A stretch of DNA of 7,201 nucleotides from Planctomycetia bacterium (GTDB lineage Bacteria > Planctomycetota > UBA1135 > GCA-002686595), in NCBI GenBank assembly GCA_005778045.1, contig SXKQ01000206.1, forward strand, positions 1 through 7,201. Direction: 5' to 3'. Numbering within the stretch: the stretch's first letter is position 1; each line of letters opens with the position of its first letter. Positions 1-6,109 of this stretch are shown here, one piece after another. A program made the translations under genes and the position numbers. The notes under the pieces were generated by a model that was given only the letters and a program-made list of their open reading frames with translations, was not told the DNA's origin and did no database searches.

Positions 1-1
1 G

Positions 2-994
2 CGCAACCTGGTTCAGGAGAACGTCGAGTAGGGCCTCCACCTGTGGGCGATTGTCTACCTGCTTCACACCTACTTCGGGAAGGACGGTCGCGAGGAGGCC
101 GAGGAGCTGCTGCACCGCCGCTCGGGCAACGCCGACCACCCGCGCATCCTCGGCACGTTCAACGAGCCCTGCGAGGACTGGCTGTCGTTCCTGTGCTTCA
201 CGATGTTCACGGACCGCGACGGCAAGTTCCAGCTGCTTGCGCTCGCGGAGTCGGGTTTCGACCCACTCGCGCGCACTTGCCGCTTCATGCTCACGGAAGA
301 GGCGCACCACATGGTCGTCGGCCAGACGGGTGTGGGCCGCGTGATCGAGAAGACGCTGACGGTCATGCGTGATCATCCCGACCGCGACGTGCGCGACTTC
401 GGCGCCATCCCGGTCGAGATCATCCAGAAGTACATCAACTTCTGGTCGAGCTCCTCGACCGACCTCTACGGCGCCGAAATCAGCTCCAACTCGGCCAACT
501 TCTTCCGCTCGGGTCTCAAGGGCCGCGCCTACGAGGAGAAGCAGAAGGACCACCTCGCGCTCGAACAGTCCTACCTGTTCGAGAACTTCGTCGACGGTCG
601 CATCTCGAAGGAAGAGGTGCCGCTACGCAACGCGATGAACGAGGTCCTGCGCGACGAGTACGTCAAGGACAACATGCGCGGAGTCGACTACTGGAACCGC
701 ATCTGCGAGCGCCTCGACTCGCCCGTGCGCTTCACGCTCCCGCACCGCCGCTTCCACCGCAAGATCGGCTGCTACGCCGGCGCGCACTTCCATCCGGCGA
801 CGGGCGAGCTGATCGACGAGGCGACCTGGCTCGCGCATGTCGAACAGTGGCTGCCGACGGCCAAGGACAAGGTGTACGTCAAGTCGCTGATGAAGCCCGT
901 TCACGAGCAGGGCAAGTACGCCTCGTGGATCGCCCCGCCGGCCAAGGGCATCGACGACAAGGGTGTCGACTACGAGTACGTGAAGCTCGCCTGA
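2..994 (+). CDS. boxB: Benzoyl-CoA 2,3-epoxidase subunit B (BoxB), 5'-partial, interrupted by an in-frame TAG
   Basis: BoxB is the di-iron oxygenase component of the aerobic box pathway: with the reductase BoxA it converts benzoyl-CoA to its 2,3-epoxide in the cytoplasm. The reading frame enters from the left edge (reads RNLVQENVE), meets TAG at 29-31, and continues with clear BoxB similarity to TGA at 992-994. After the stop the first ATG is at 203, which would give 263 residues; the family is about 470, so the N-terminal part lies outside the window. Recognisable stretches are FTDRDGKFQLLALAESGFDP, LTEEAHHMVVG (EEAHH at 296-310, compatible with an ExxH di-iron ligand motif), LYGAEISSNSANF, and the C-terminal GKYASWIAPP. 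Homology runs through the stop from 2 to 202, so a true start at 203 is unlikely. No boxA, boxC or benzoate-CoA ligase is visible beside it. Family assignment is firm from recalled sequence patterns; whether the gene works is open. Confidence 0.88.
29..31 (+). other. In-frame amber codon within boxB
   Basis: The frame reads AAC GTC GAG TAG GGC CTC CAC CTG TGG. BoxB proteins, as I recall them, have NVEEGRHLW here, so TAG stands where GAG (Glu) is expected, a single G-to-T change. It separates a short upstream piece at the window edge from about 320 further conserved codons. A nonsense mutation or a sequencing/assembly error are the likely explanations. Confidence 0.85.
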
Positions 995-1035
995 GCCTTC
1001 CGTCGGGCGGCCTCGCGGTCGCGCCAGCAAGCAAA

Positions 1036-1069
1036 CGGGCCGCGCTCCTCGTTCGAGGAACGCGGCCCG
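1036..1069. terminator. Bidirectional intrinsic-like terminator between boxB and the cytochrome gene
   Basis: Two 16-base arms, 1036-1051 and 1054-1069, are complementary except for one C/A mismatch, around a tight TT centre (realistic loop about 4-6 nt). On the plus strand the stem is followed by GTGTTTCTTGC; on the minus strand by TTTGCTTGCT. Both flanks are moderately T-rich in a very GC-rich context. The element lies 41 bases after the boxB stop and 39 bases beyond the stop of the convergent cytochrome gene, the right place to end both transcripts. The T tracts are interrupted, so efficiency is uncertain. Confidence 0.75.
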
Positions 1070-1079
1070 GTGTTTCTTG

Positions 1080-1095
1080 CCGCGCCTGCGCGCGG
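1080..1095. repeat. Small GC hairpin next to the terminator
   Basis: CCGCGC (1080-1085) and GCGCGG (1090-1095) form a perfect 6-bp stem around a CTGC loop. Neither side carries a T tract, so it is not a stand-alone intrinsic terminator. It may help protect 3' ends or reinforce the adjacent terminator, or be a by-product of GC-rich composition. Confidence 0.35.
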
Positions 1096-1108
1096 GGGAG
1101 GGAGCGAC

Positions 1109-1552
1109 CTAGTGTTCCTCTTCCTTCTGATACTTGTCGTGGCCTTCCTTCTTGAAGCGCGTGAGCTCGTCCTTGGCGAGCTTGTTCGCGTCGTCGAACT
1201 TGCCGTCGAGGATCGCGACCTCGAGCTTGCAGGTGGTGGCGAGCAGGTCGGCCATCATCTTGCGGTAGCCGACGAGCTCCTCGGCGTTGAGGTCGTGGGG
1301 CTTGCCCGACTTGGCAGCCACGATCGCGGTCTGCATGCGCACGACGGCCTCGAGCGACTTGTCCTTCGTCTCGGCGGTGATGCCCCCCTTGAGCAGCGTC
1401 TTGAGCGCGCCGTTCATGCTCTCCATGGACTCCTCGAGCACGTCGTCGGCGGCGGGACGAGGCACCACAAGGTCGGCGGGACCGGGCAGTGCGGCGGCGA
1501 GGCCGAAGCCGGCGGCGCCGAGGAGGGCGAGGGCGAGGAGCTTGTGCTTCAT
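1109..1552 (-). CDS. Exported cytochrome b562-like protein
   Basis: A 147-residue protein with a signal peptide (MKHK, then a hydrophobic Leu/Ala/Gly stretch to about residue 26) and a mature, helix-rich, charged domain that matches the cytochrome b562 family. The segment LEESMESMNGALK (39-51) lines up with LEDNMETLNDNLK of Escherichia coli cytochrome b562, placing Met43 at the axial heme ligand Met7. Near the C-terminus GHDKYQ (137-142) lines up with YHQKYR, placing His138 at heme ligand His102. The Met-His distance is 95 residues in both. There is no CXXCH, so any heme is non-covalent; one cysteine (Cys108) is present. The role is probably periplasmic electron transfer or heme binding; the partner is unknown. 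ATG at 1552 is the only start giving a good signal peptide; no clear Shine-Dalgarno precedes it. It converges on boxB and diverges from the mutase gene. A heme-free four-helix protein remains possible. Confidence 0.75.
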   Translation of the reverse strand: MKHKLLALALLGAAGFGLAAALPGPADLVVPRPAADDVLEESMESMNGALKTLLKGGITAETKDKSLEAVVRMQTAIVAAKSGKPHDLNAEELVGYRKMMADLLATTCKLEVAILDGKFDDANKLAKDELTRFKKEGHDKYQKEEEH

Positions 1553-1640
1553 GTCGAAGGGTACTTGTAAGTCGGGTCAGGGCCGTCGAAACAGCCGGAG
1601 GAGCCTAGCGTTCCGGCCCTCCAGCTAGAATCCTCGACCC
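1553..1640. promoter_or_regulatory. Divergent promoter region between cytochrome and mutase genes
   Basis: These 88 bases must hold the promoters of both divergent genes. Inverted-repeat arms AGGGCCG (1579-1585) and CGGCCCT (1614-1620) are perfect over 7 bp, and a nested alternative hairpin pairs GCCGGA (1594-1599) with TCCGGC (1612-1617). These could be an operator or simply GC-rich chance pairing. Toward the cytochrome, the minus strand has TACAAG ending 11 bases before its ATG, a weak -10 candidate. No -35 TTGACA-like element is visible on either strand. Confidence 0.4.
1626..1631 (+). promoter_or_regulatory. -10-like hexamer TAGAAT for the mutase gene, leaderless layout
   Basis: TAGAAT matches TATAAT at five of six positions and ends nine bases before the ATG at 1641. 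Transcription would therefore begin at or within a few bases of the start codon. No Shine-Dalgarno sequence fits in between (CCTCGACCC), which agrees with leaderless translation. No matching -35 element is visible. The epimerase gene has the same arrangement. Confidence 0.45.
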
Positions 1641-3284
1641 ATGAGCTCGAGCGAAGATCCCCGCGGCGACGCGGGCCTGCAGCGCTGGAAGTCGGATGTC
1701 TGGACGAAGGCCTCGAAGGGCGAGCGTCGCAAGAGCTTCGCGACCCCCTCGGGGCTCGAGCCCGCGCCGCTCTACGGCGGGGCGCCGGACGGCGGCTTCC
1801 CGGGCGAGTACCCGTACACGCGCGGCGTGCGCGCGACCATGTACCGCGGACGCCTGTGGACCATGCGCCAGTACGCGGGCTTTTCGAGCGCGCGCGACAC
1901 CAACCAGCGCTTCCGCGTGCTGCTCGCCAGCGGCCAGACGGGCCTCTCGACCGCCTTCGACCTGCCGACGCAGATCGGCTACGACTCGGACCATCCGCTC
2001 GCGGCGCCCGAGGTCGGGCTCGTCGGCGTGCCGGTGAACTCGCTCGCGGACATGGAGCTCCTGTTCGAGCAGCTTCCGCTCGGCGAGGTCTCGACCTCGA
2101 TGACGATCAACGCCACGGCGCCCGTGCTGCTCTGCATGTACGTGGCGCTGTGCCGCCGCGCGGGCGTGGCACCGGACAAGATCCGCGGCACGGTCCAGAA
2201 CGACATCCTCAAGGAGTACGCGGCACGCGGGAACTATCGCTTCCCGGCCGGGCCGTCGATGCGGCTCGTGACCGACCTGATGCGCTTCGCGCGCGAACGC
2301 GCGCCCGCATGGAACACGATCTCGATTTCGGGCTACCACATCCGCGAGGCGGGCTCGACGGCGGTGCAGGAGCTCGCCTTCACGCTCGCCAACGGCCGTG
2401 CGTACGTGAAAGCGGCGCTCGAGGCGGGGCTCCCGATCGACGAGTTCGCGCCGCGGCTCTCGTTCTTCTTCAACGCGCACAACCACATGTTCGAGGAGGT
2501 GGCGAAGTTCCGCGCGGCGCGCCGCATGTGGGCGCGCATGATGCGCGAGGAGTTCGGGGCCAAGGATCCTGAGAGCTGGATGCTGCGCTTCCACACGCAG
2601 ACCGCGGGCTCGATGCTCACGAGCCAGCAGCCCGACAACAACGTCGTGCGCGTGGCCGTGCAGGCGCTGGCGGCGATCCTCGGCGGCACGCAGTCGCTGC
2701 ACACCAACTCGCGCGACGAGGCGCTCAGCCTCCCGACGGAGGAGTCGGCGCGGCTCGCGCTGCGCACGCAGCAGGTGCTCGCGCACGAGTCGGGCGTCGC
2801 GGACGTGATCGACCCACTCGGCGGTGCGCCGTACATCGAGGCGCTGACCGACGACCTCGAGCGCCGCGCGCTCGAGCTGATGGCGGAGGTCGAGCGCCGC
2901 GGCGGTGCCGTGCAGGCGATCGAGCAGGGCTTCGTGCAGCGCGAGATCCACAAGAGCGCGATGGCGTGGCAGCGCGACGTGGAGTTGAAGGCGCGCACGA
3001 TTGTGGGCGTCAACGACTTCACGCAGGCCGAGCCCGCACCGCGCATCTTCCGTCCGGACCCGTCGGCGCGCGAGGCGGTGCTCAAGGATCTCGATCGCGT
3101 GCGCGCCACGCGCGACTCGCTCGCCGTCTCCGGCGCGCTCGAGGCGGTCGACCGCGCCGCCGCGGGCTCCGCGAACCTGCTCGACGCGATCCTGCCCGCC
3201 GTCGAGCGCTACGCGACCTTGGGCGAGATCTGCGCCGTGCTCGAGAAGCGCTTCGGCACCTACCAGGCGCCCGACGTGCTCTGA
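1641..3284 (+). CDS. mcmA: Methylmalonyl-CoA mutase, large (catalytic) subunit without B12-binding domain
   Basis: This 547-residue protein is the TIM-barrel subunit of a B12-dependent acyl-CoA mutase, interconverting (R)-methylmalonyl-CoA and succinyl-CoA in the cytoplasm. Family signatures are [16 protein letters not shown] (66-81), [15 protein letters not shown] (105-119), TVQNDILKE (184-192), SISGYH (228-233), [12 protein letters not shown] and [15 protein letters not shown]. By alignment with the Propionibacterium enzyme, Tyr78, Gln186, Arg196 and His233 correspond to Tyr89, Gln197, Arg207 and His244. Tyr/Arg is the methylmalonyl-CoA pair; isobutyryl-CoA mutase has Phe/Gln there. Ala105 also argues against 2-hydroxyisobutyryl-CoA mutase, which has Asp. 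The protein ends after the barrel domain with no DxHxxG cobalamin motif, as in two-subunit enzymes, so the small subunit must be encoded elsewhere. ATG at 1641 is chosen because it follows a -10-like box and leaves the usual short N-terminal extension. Ethylmalonyl-CoA mutase is a less likely alternative. Confidence 0.9.
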   Translation: MSSSEDPRGDAGLQRWKSDVWTKASKGERRKSFATPSGLEPAPLYGGAPDGGFPGEYPYTRGVRATMYRGRLWTMRQYAGFSSARDTNQRFRVLLASGQTGLSTAFDLPTQIGYDSDHPLAAPEVGLVGVPVNSLADMELLFEQLPLGEVSTSMTINATAPVLLCMYVALCRRAGVAPDKIRGTVQNDILKEYAARGNYRFPAGPSMRLVTDLMRFARERAPAWNTISISGYHIREAGSTAVQELAFTLANGRAYVKAALEAGLPIDEFAPRLSFFFNAHNHMFEEVAKFRAARRMWARMMREEFGAKDPESWMLRFHTQTAGSMLTSQQPDNNVVRVAVQALAAILGGTQSLHTNSRDEALSLPTEESARLALRTQQVLAHESGVADVIDPLGGAPYIEALTDDLERRALELMAEVERRGGAVQAIEQGFVQREIHKSAMAWQRDVELKARTIVGVNDFTQAEPAPRIFRPDPSAREAVLKDLDRVRATRDSLAVSGALEAVDRAAAGSANLLDAILPAVERYATLGEICAVLEKRFGTYQAPDVL

Positions 3285-3297
3285 GGCGAGGCCGTGC

Positions 3298-4158
3298 TCA
3301 CTTCGACGTGCCGCCCGCGCTCGCCTTCGCGTCGGCCTGCGCTCGGCGCGCCAGCGTGGTCGGGACGTCGGGGGTGTGCTCCGAGCCTTCCAGCAGCTTG
3401 CGCGCCTCGAGCTCGAAGCCGATTTCGGTCGCGAGGGCGGCCAAGCCCTCGCCCGTCGGGTGCAGCTTGTCCTCGCTGAGCCAGCGCGCCGTCTGCTCGG
3501 CCGGGTAGGTCTGCGCGCCGATCTTGATCGGCTTGGCGGCCTGCATGTCGCCCACCAAGGTCGAGATCGAGATCAAGACGACATTGGGCTTGGTCTTGGC
3601 CCAGGCCGCGAGGCGCTCGTTCAGCTTCCTCAGCGTCTCGGGAGCCGGCATCTGCGACGGCATCAACATCACGCCGACCGCGTCCGACATGTCCGGGAAG
3701 TCCCCTACGACGACCGGGCACTCGAAGCCCTCGAGCAACGCCAAGCCCTTCTCGAGCAGCGCGAGGCGCGCCTCTTCGGAGGCCAGGGGCTGGGCTTCGA
3801 GATCCTGCTCGCCGTAGCCGAACCAGAACAGGTAATCGACCGCCAAGAGCAGCGTCGGCTTGGCTTCGAGCGCCTTCTTGGCCTGAGGCACCGCGAAGCG
3901 GTTGGGCGACATGAAGGTCAGTGCGGTCGCCTTGTTGAGCACGCAGGTCATCGGACGCGTCAGGCTGGCCTCGAAGGTCGCCTGCCAGGTCGTCTTCGAG
4001 CCGTAGCCCTCGGAGAGGCTGGCGCCGATCACCGCGACGCGCTCGAGCAGGTGCGCCTTCTCCGCGGGTGCCTGGACGGCGACGGCCGGCGTCTGCGGGG
4101 CGACTGCAACGGGCGGAGTGGAGAACGCAAGACAGAATGCAAGCAGCAGCGTGTTCAT
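3298..4158 (-). CDS. Exported SGNH/GDSL-type hydrolase
   Basis: A 286-residue protein with an N-terminal hydrophobic export signal (MNTLLLAFCLAF, then a Pro/Ala/Val-rich linker to about residue 33). The rest resembles SGNH-fold esterases/lipases: VAVIGASLSEGYG (41-53) fits block I, with Ser47 as the likely nucleophile in a GxS setting; SEDKLHPTGEG (228-238) fits block V, with Asp230 and His233 as the rest of the triad. A hydrophobic strand before VDYLFWFGYG (107-116) sits where block III is expected but lacks the classic GxND. The substrate cannot be told from sequence; esters of lipids or of acylated polysaccharide are typical of the fold. A GAGG Shine-Dalgarno seven bases before ATG supports the start. 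It lies opposite to, and between, mcmA (13 bases between stop codons) and the epimerase gene, with no evident functional tie to either. Ser/Asp/His assignments are inferred from motif position. Confidence 0.7.
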   Translation of the reverse strand: MNTLLLAFCLAFSTPPVAVAPQTPAVAVQAPAEKAHLLERVAVIGASLSEGYGSKTTWQATFEASLTRPMTCVLNKATALTFMSPNRFAVPQAKKALEAKPTLLLAVDYLFWFGYGEQDLEAQPLASEEARLALLEKGLALLEGFECPVVVGDFPDMSDAVGVMLMPSQMPAPETLRKLNERLAAWAKTKPNVVLISISTLVGDMQAAKPIKIGAQTYPAEQTARWLSEDKLHPTGEGLAALATEIGFELEARKLLEGSEHTPDVPTTLARRAQADAKASAGGTSK

Positions 4159-4165
4159 TCGGAGA

Positions 4166-4169
4166 CCTC
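4166..4169 (-). promoter_or_regulatory. Shine-Dalgarno GAGG of the hydrolase gene
   Basis: On the minus strand GAGG is followed by seven bases (TCTCCGA) and then ATG at 4158. It is the clearest ribosome binding site in the window, decides this start, and contrasts with mcmA and the epimerase gene, which lack one. Confidence 0.6.
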
Positions 4170-4223
4170 GGGAGCGATGGCGACCGGCCTGGAGCTCGAA
4201 CCTACCAAAACGGGCCCGGCGGG

Positions 4224-4229
4224 TATCAT
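4224..4229 (+). promoter_or_regulatory. -10-like hexamer TATCAT for the epimerase gene, leaderless layout
   Basis: TATCAT matches TATAAT at five of six positions and ends nine bases before the ATG at 4239, the same spacing as TAGAAT before mcmA. The nine bases (CTCCGCGCC) contain no Shine-Dalgarno sequence. It lies in the 80-base divergent gap (4159-4238) shared with the hydrolase gene. No -35 element is apparent. Confidence 0.45.
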
Positions 4230-4238
4230 CTCCGCGCC

Positions 4239-4679
4239 ATGAATCCCCCGGCTCAAATTGCGCCGCTCGTGCGAGGCGTCCACCACATCGCCATCGTCGT
4301 CGAGTCGATCGCCGAAGCGCGCAAGGTCTACGAGGACGTGCTCGGGCTCTCGAAGGGCGAGCCGGAGTTCGTGCCGGATCAGAAAGTGAACGTGCTCGTG
4401 ACCTATGCGGGCACGCAGCGCATCGAGCTCGTCGAGCCGGCCTCGCCCGACTCGCCGGTGTCGAAGTTCCTCGCCAAGACCGGCGGTGGCATGCACCACG
4501 TCGCCTACAAGGTCGACGACGTGGCGGGCGCGCTCGCGGCGCTCAAGGCCGCGGGCCTGCGCCTGATCGACGAGGTACCGCGCAGGGGCGCTCACGGCAC
4601 GACGATCGCGTTCGTGCATCCAGCCGCGACCGGCGGCGTGCTCACGGAGCTGGTGCAGGAGCCCGCGCACGGCCGCTAG
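4239..4679 (+). CDS. mce: Methylmalonyl-CoA epimerase
   Basis: A 146-residue vicinal-oxygen-chelate (glyoxalase-fold) protein that interconverts (S)- and (R)-methylmalonyl-CoA, supplying the epimer used by the mutase. Paired beta-alpha-beta-beta-beta modules are visible: VHHIAIVVESIAEARKVYED (14-33) and MHHVAYKVDDVAGALAALK (85-103). Family phrases include RIELVEPASPDSPVSKFL, GGGMHH, RLIDEVPRRGAHG, and FVHPAATGGVLTELVQ. Likely metal ligands by alignment with the Propionibacterium enzyme are His16, Glu63 (Gln in that enzyme), His87 and Glu137. Length is typical of the family. ATG at 4239 is chosen over earlier in-frame codons because the conserved domain begins about 13 residues later and a -10-like box sits just upstream. 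It stands near mcmA on the same strand but is separated by the opposed hydrolase gene, and converges on the endonuclease gene with 18 bases between stops. Other VOC enzymes are unlikely given the full-length match. Confidence 0.92.
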   Translation: MNPPAQIAPLVRGVHHIAIVVESIAEARKVYEDVLGLSKGEPEFVPDQKVNVLVTYAGTQRIELVEPASPDSPVSKFLAKTGGGMHHVAYKVDDVAGALAALKAAGLRLIDEVPRRGAHGTTIAFVHPAATGGVLTELVQEPAHGR

Positions 4680-4697
4680 CTCGCCGTCACGCGTCGC

Positions 4698-6041
4698 TCA
4701 AGGCCGCGTCGTGAACTGCAGCGCGTTGGAGAGGTTGGTGGTGCCGGGCGCGGGCGGATCGCGCAGCCAAGCCTGCACGTAGACCACTTGTCCGGAGGAG
4801 AAGGGCTGGCCGAGCGCGGTCGGGCGCGTGGAGAGGAAGTTCAGCCAGTCGAGCGAGAACGAGCCGTTGCACAGGTTCGCGGTGCCGCCGGAGTTCTGCG
4901 ACGTCAGGCGCTGCGTCGGTGACTTCACGCACAGGAAGCTCGTGCTGCCTGGCGCCCACACGGCCGCGTTGGGGCCGGTGAGTCCGTAGAAGATGAGGCC
5001 GGTCTTCTGGCCCTCGACGTTGGCGGTCGAGAGGGTGAAGCCCGAGCTCACCGCGATGCTCGGGTTGCCGGTCGCAATCATCGTCGGCAGGCAGCCATTC
5101 GTGGTCGTGCCGGCGGTGCAGTAGGTGATCGCGACCGCGCACGAGCTGCTGAACAGGCACGCGACCCACTCGGGATGATCGATAAACGGATTGCGGTTGC
5201 CCTGAAACGTGTGCACCACGTCGTTCTTGCGCCGTTCCCACGCGTCCGGCGGGTCCTGCTGGTGCCATTGCAGGAGCACGGTCTTCATGCCCATGTAGGC
5301 GACCGAGATGTTGTTGCCCGTGGAGGAGCTCGCGATCAGCGACTGCGCGTCGGTGACGATCAGGTCCGGTTCGGCGCAGCCGTTGCCGCCGTGGGAGCCG
5401 CCCTCGTAGCGCACGTCGGCGTACAGGATCGCGCGCGCGACATCGCCGCGGCGCGCGCCCCATACTTCCCAGCTGTTGGTGACCGTCGAGCCGCTGCCCC
5501 AATTCGAGTTGCCCGGATAGGCGCCGGAGCCGCCGCCGACGCCTGCATTGGCGAGCGTCGTGAACTCTTGGCAGCCTGGGCAGTTGCGGTAGGGAGCGTT
5601 GCCGCGATCGGTGTTGTACTGGATGTCGCACACGAACAGCATGTGGCAGTCCGTGTACGGGTAGTTGCAACCGCCATCGACCGGGAAGCCGTAGCTGTTC
5701 GGCCAAGTGTGCTCGCGGTTGTAGAGGTTATTACCGCCCGACTGCTTCGTGAGCGCCACGTTCTTGTAGAGATCGAGCACGCGCCCGGTGTTGGTCGGAT
5801 CCTCGCAGGCGGCGTTGAGCACGTCCCAGGTGTCCGTGGCGCTCGCCGTGTAGGGCACGCGGACGTGGTCGTCGATCAGGGCGTGCAGGCTGCTGCGCAA
5901 GGCCGAGGGGCTCGCCGGGTTTACCGACGCGTAGTAGCCCGGGGGACCTTGGGCGAGGAGCGCAGTGGCCGTCAGCGGCGTCGCCAGCAGGGCGAGCGCG
6001 AGGCCGCGGCCGAGAATGGGCAGGAGAGGATCCATGGGCAC
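4698..6041 (-). CDS. Secreted endonuclease I-family nuclease with extra C-terminal module
   Basis: The 447-residue product has a signal peptide (hydrophobic residues about 13-30, cleavage likely near ALLAQ) and an endonuclease I domain (about 35-300). NREHTWPNSYG (108-118) holds the family's Glu-His pair, Glu110 (metal) and His111 (general base). IQYNTDRGN (140-148) supplies Asn143 as the likely second metal ligand, by comparison with Vibrio Vvn. RRGDVARAILYADVRYEGG and FQGNRNPFIDHPEW are typical of bacterial members. The enzyme should cut DNA or RNA non-specifically outside the cell, for nutrient use or defence against foreign DNA. From about residue 305 to the end a separate Thr/Ser/Gly-rich domain with paired cysteines follows. 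Thirteen cysteines in all suggest disulfides and export. The longest start is GTG at 6041; ATG at 6035 is two codons later and equally plausible. Neither has a clear Shine-Dalgarno. The kinase gene ends 68 bases upstream on the same strand. Confidence 0.88.
   Translation of the reverse strand: MPMDPLLPILGRGLALALLATPLTATALLAQGPPGYYASVNPASPSALRSSLHALIDDHVRVPYTASATDTWDVLNAACEDPTNTGRVLDLYKNVALTKQSGGNNLYNREHTWPNSYGFPVDGGCNYPYTDCHMLFVCDIQYNTDRGNAPYRNCPGCQEFTTLANAGVGGGSGAYPGNSNWGSGSTVTNSWEVWGARRGDVARAILYADVRYEGGSHGGNGCAEPDLIVTDAQSLIASSSTGNNISVAYMGMKTVLLQWHQQDPPDAWERRKNDVVHTFQGNRNPFIDHPEWVACLFSSSCAVAITYCTAGTTTNGCLPTMIATGNPSIAVSSGFTLSTANVEGQKTGLIFYGLTGPNAAVWAPGSTSFLCVKSPTQRLTSQNSGGTANLCNGSFSLDWLNFLSTRPTALGQPFSSGQVVYVQAWLRDPPAPGTTNLSNALQFTTRP
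4701..5129 (-). other. C-terminal extracellular module of the endonuclease
   Basis: Residues about 305-447 begin at ITYCTAGTTTNGCLPTM and include the phrases GFTLSTANVEGQKTGLIFYG, GSTSFLCVKSPTQR, LCNGSFSLDWLNF, YVQAWLRDPP and TTNLSNALQFT. This pattern (YCTA..., a 'GLIFYG' strand, CVK/R, C-G-S/A-F, 'Q.W.RDP', 'LS.AL.FT') resembles a module I recall at the C-terminal ends of many large secreted planctomycete proteins. It is probably a beta-rich accessory, binding or sorting domain; its function is unknown to me. Domain limits are estimated from where endonuclease similarity ends. Confidence 0.55.
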
Positions 6042-6045
6042 ATGG
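6032..6045 (-). repeat. Short hairpin spanning the endonuclease start codons
   Basis: CCATG (6032-6036) and CATGG (6041-6045) form a perfect 5-bp inverted repeat with a 4-base loop. On the minus-strand transcript the stem covers the alternative ATG start (6035) and abuts the GTG start (6041), so it could modulate initiation. At this length it may also be chance. Confidence 0.3.
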
Positions 6046-6109
6046 AGACCCGCGAAGTGCCCGCCATGTTCGGCGAAAACCGCGGCAAGGAAACTCCGAC
6101 CCCTGAATT
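6042..6109 (-). other. Gap between kinase and endonuclease genes
   Basis: These 68 bases between two same-strand genes show no convincing terminator and no clear -10/-35 pair. Co-transcription of the endonuclease from the kinase promoter is possible, as is a weak promoter not recognisable by eye. Confidence 0.3.

Noticed and set aside
29..31. TAG read as pyrrolysine
   Set aside because: Pyrrolysine is known mainly from methylamine methyltransferases; BoxB has Glu here and nothing in view suggests a pyl system.
1605..2951. Long antisense open frame opposite the mutase gene
   Set aside because: It is rich in Arg, His and Glu, shows no recognisable domain, and lies wholly opposite a well conserved gene; such frames arise from third-position GC bias.
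3001..4242. Long plus-strand open frame across the mutase end and the hydrolase gene
   Set aside because: Low-complexity Arg-rich translation with no family match, crossing two real genes in the wrong frame or strand.
4669..4687. Hairpin ACGGC/GCCGT at the end of the epimerase gene as terminator
   Set aside because: Only 5 bp with a 9-base loop and no T tract on either strand.
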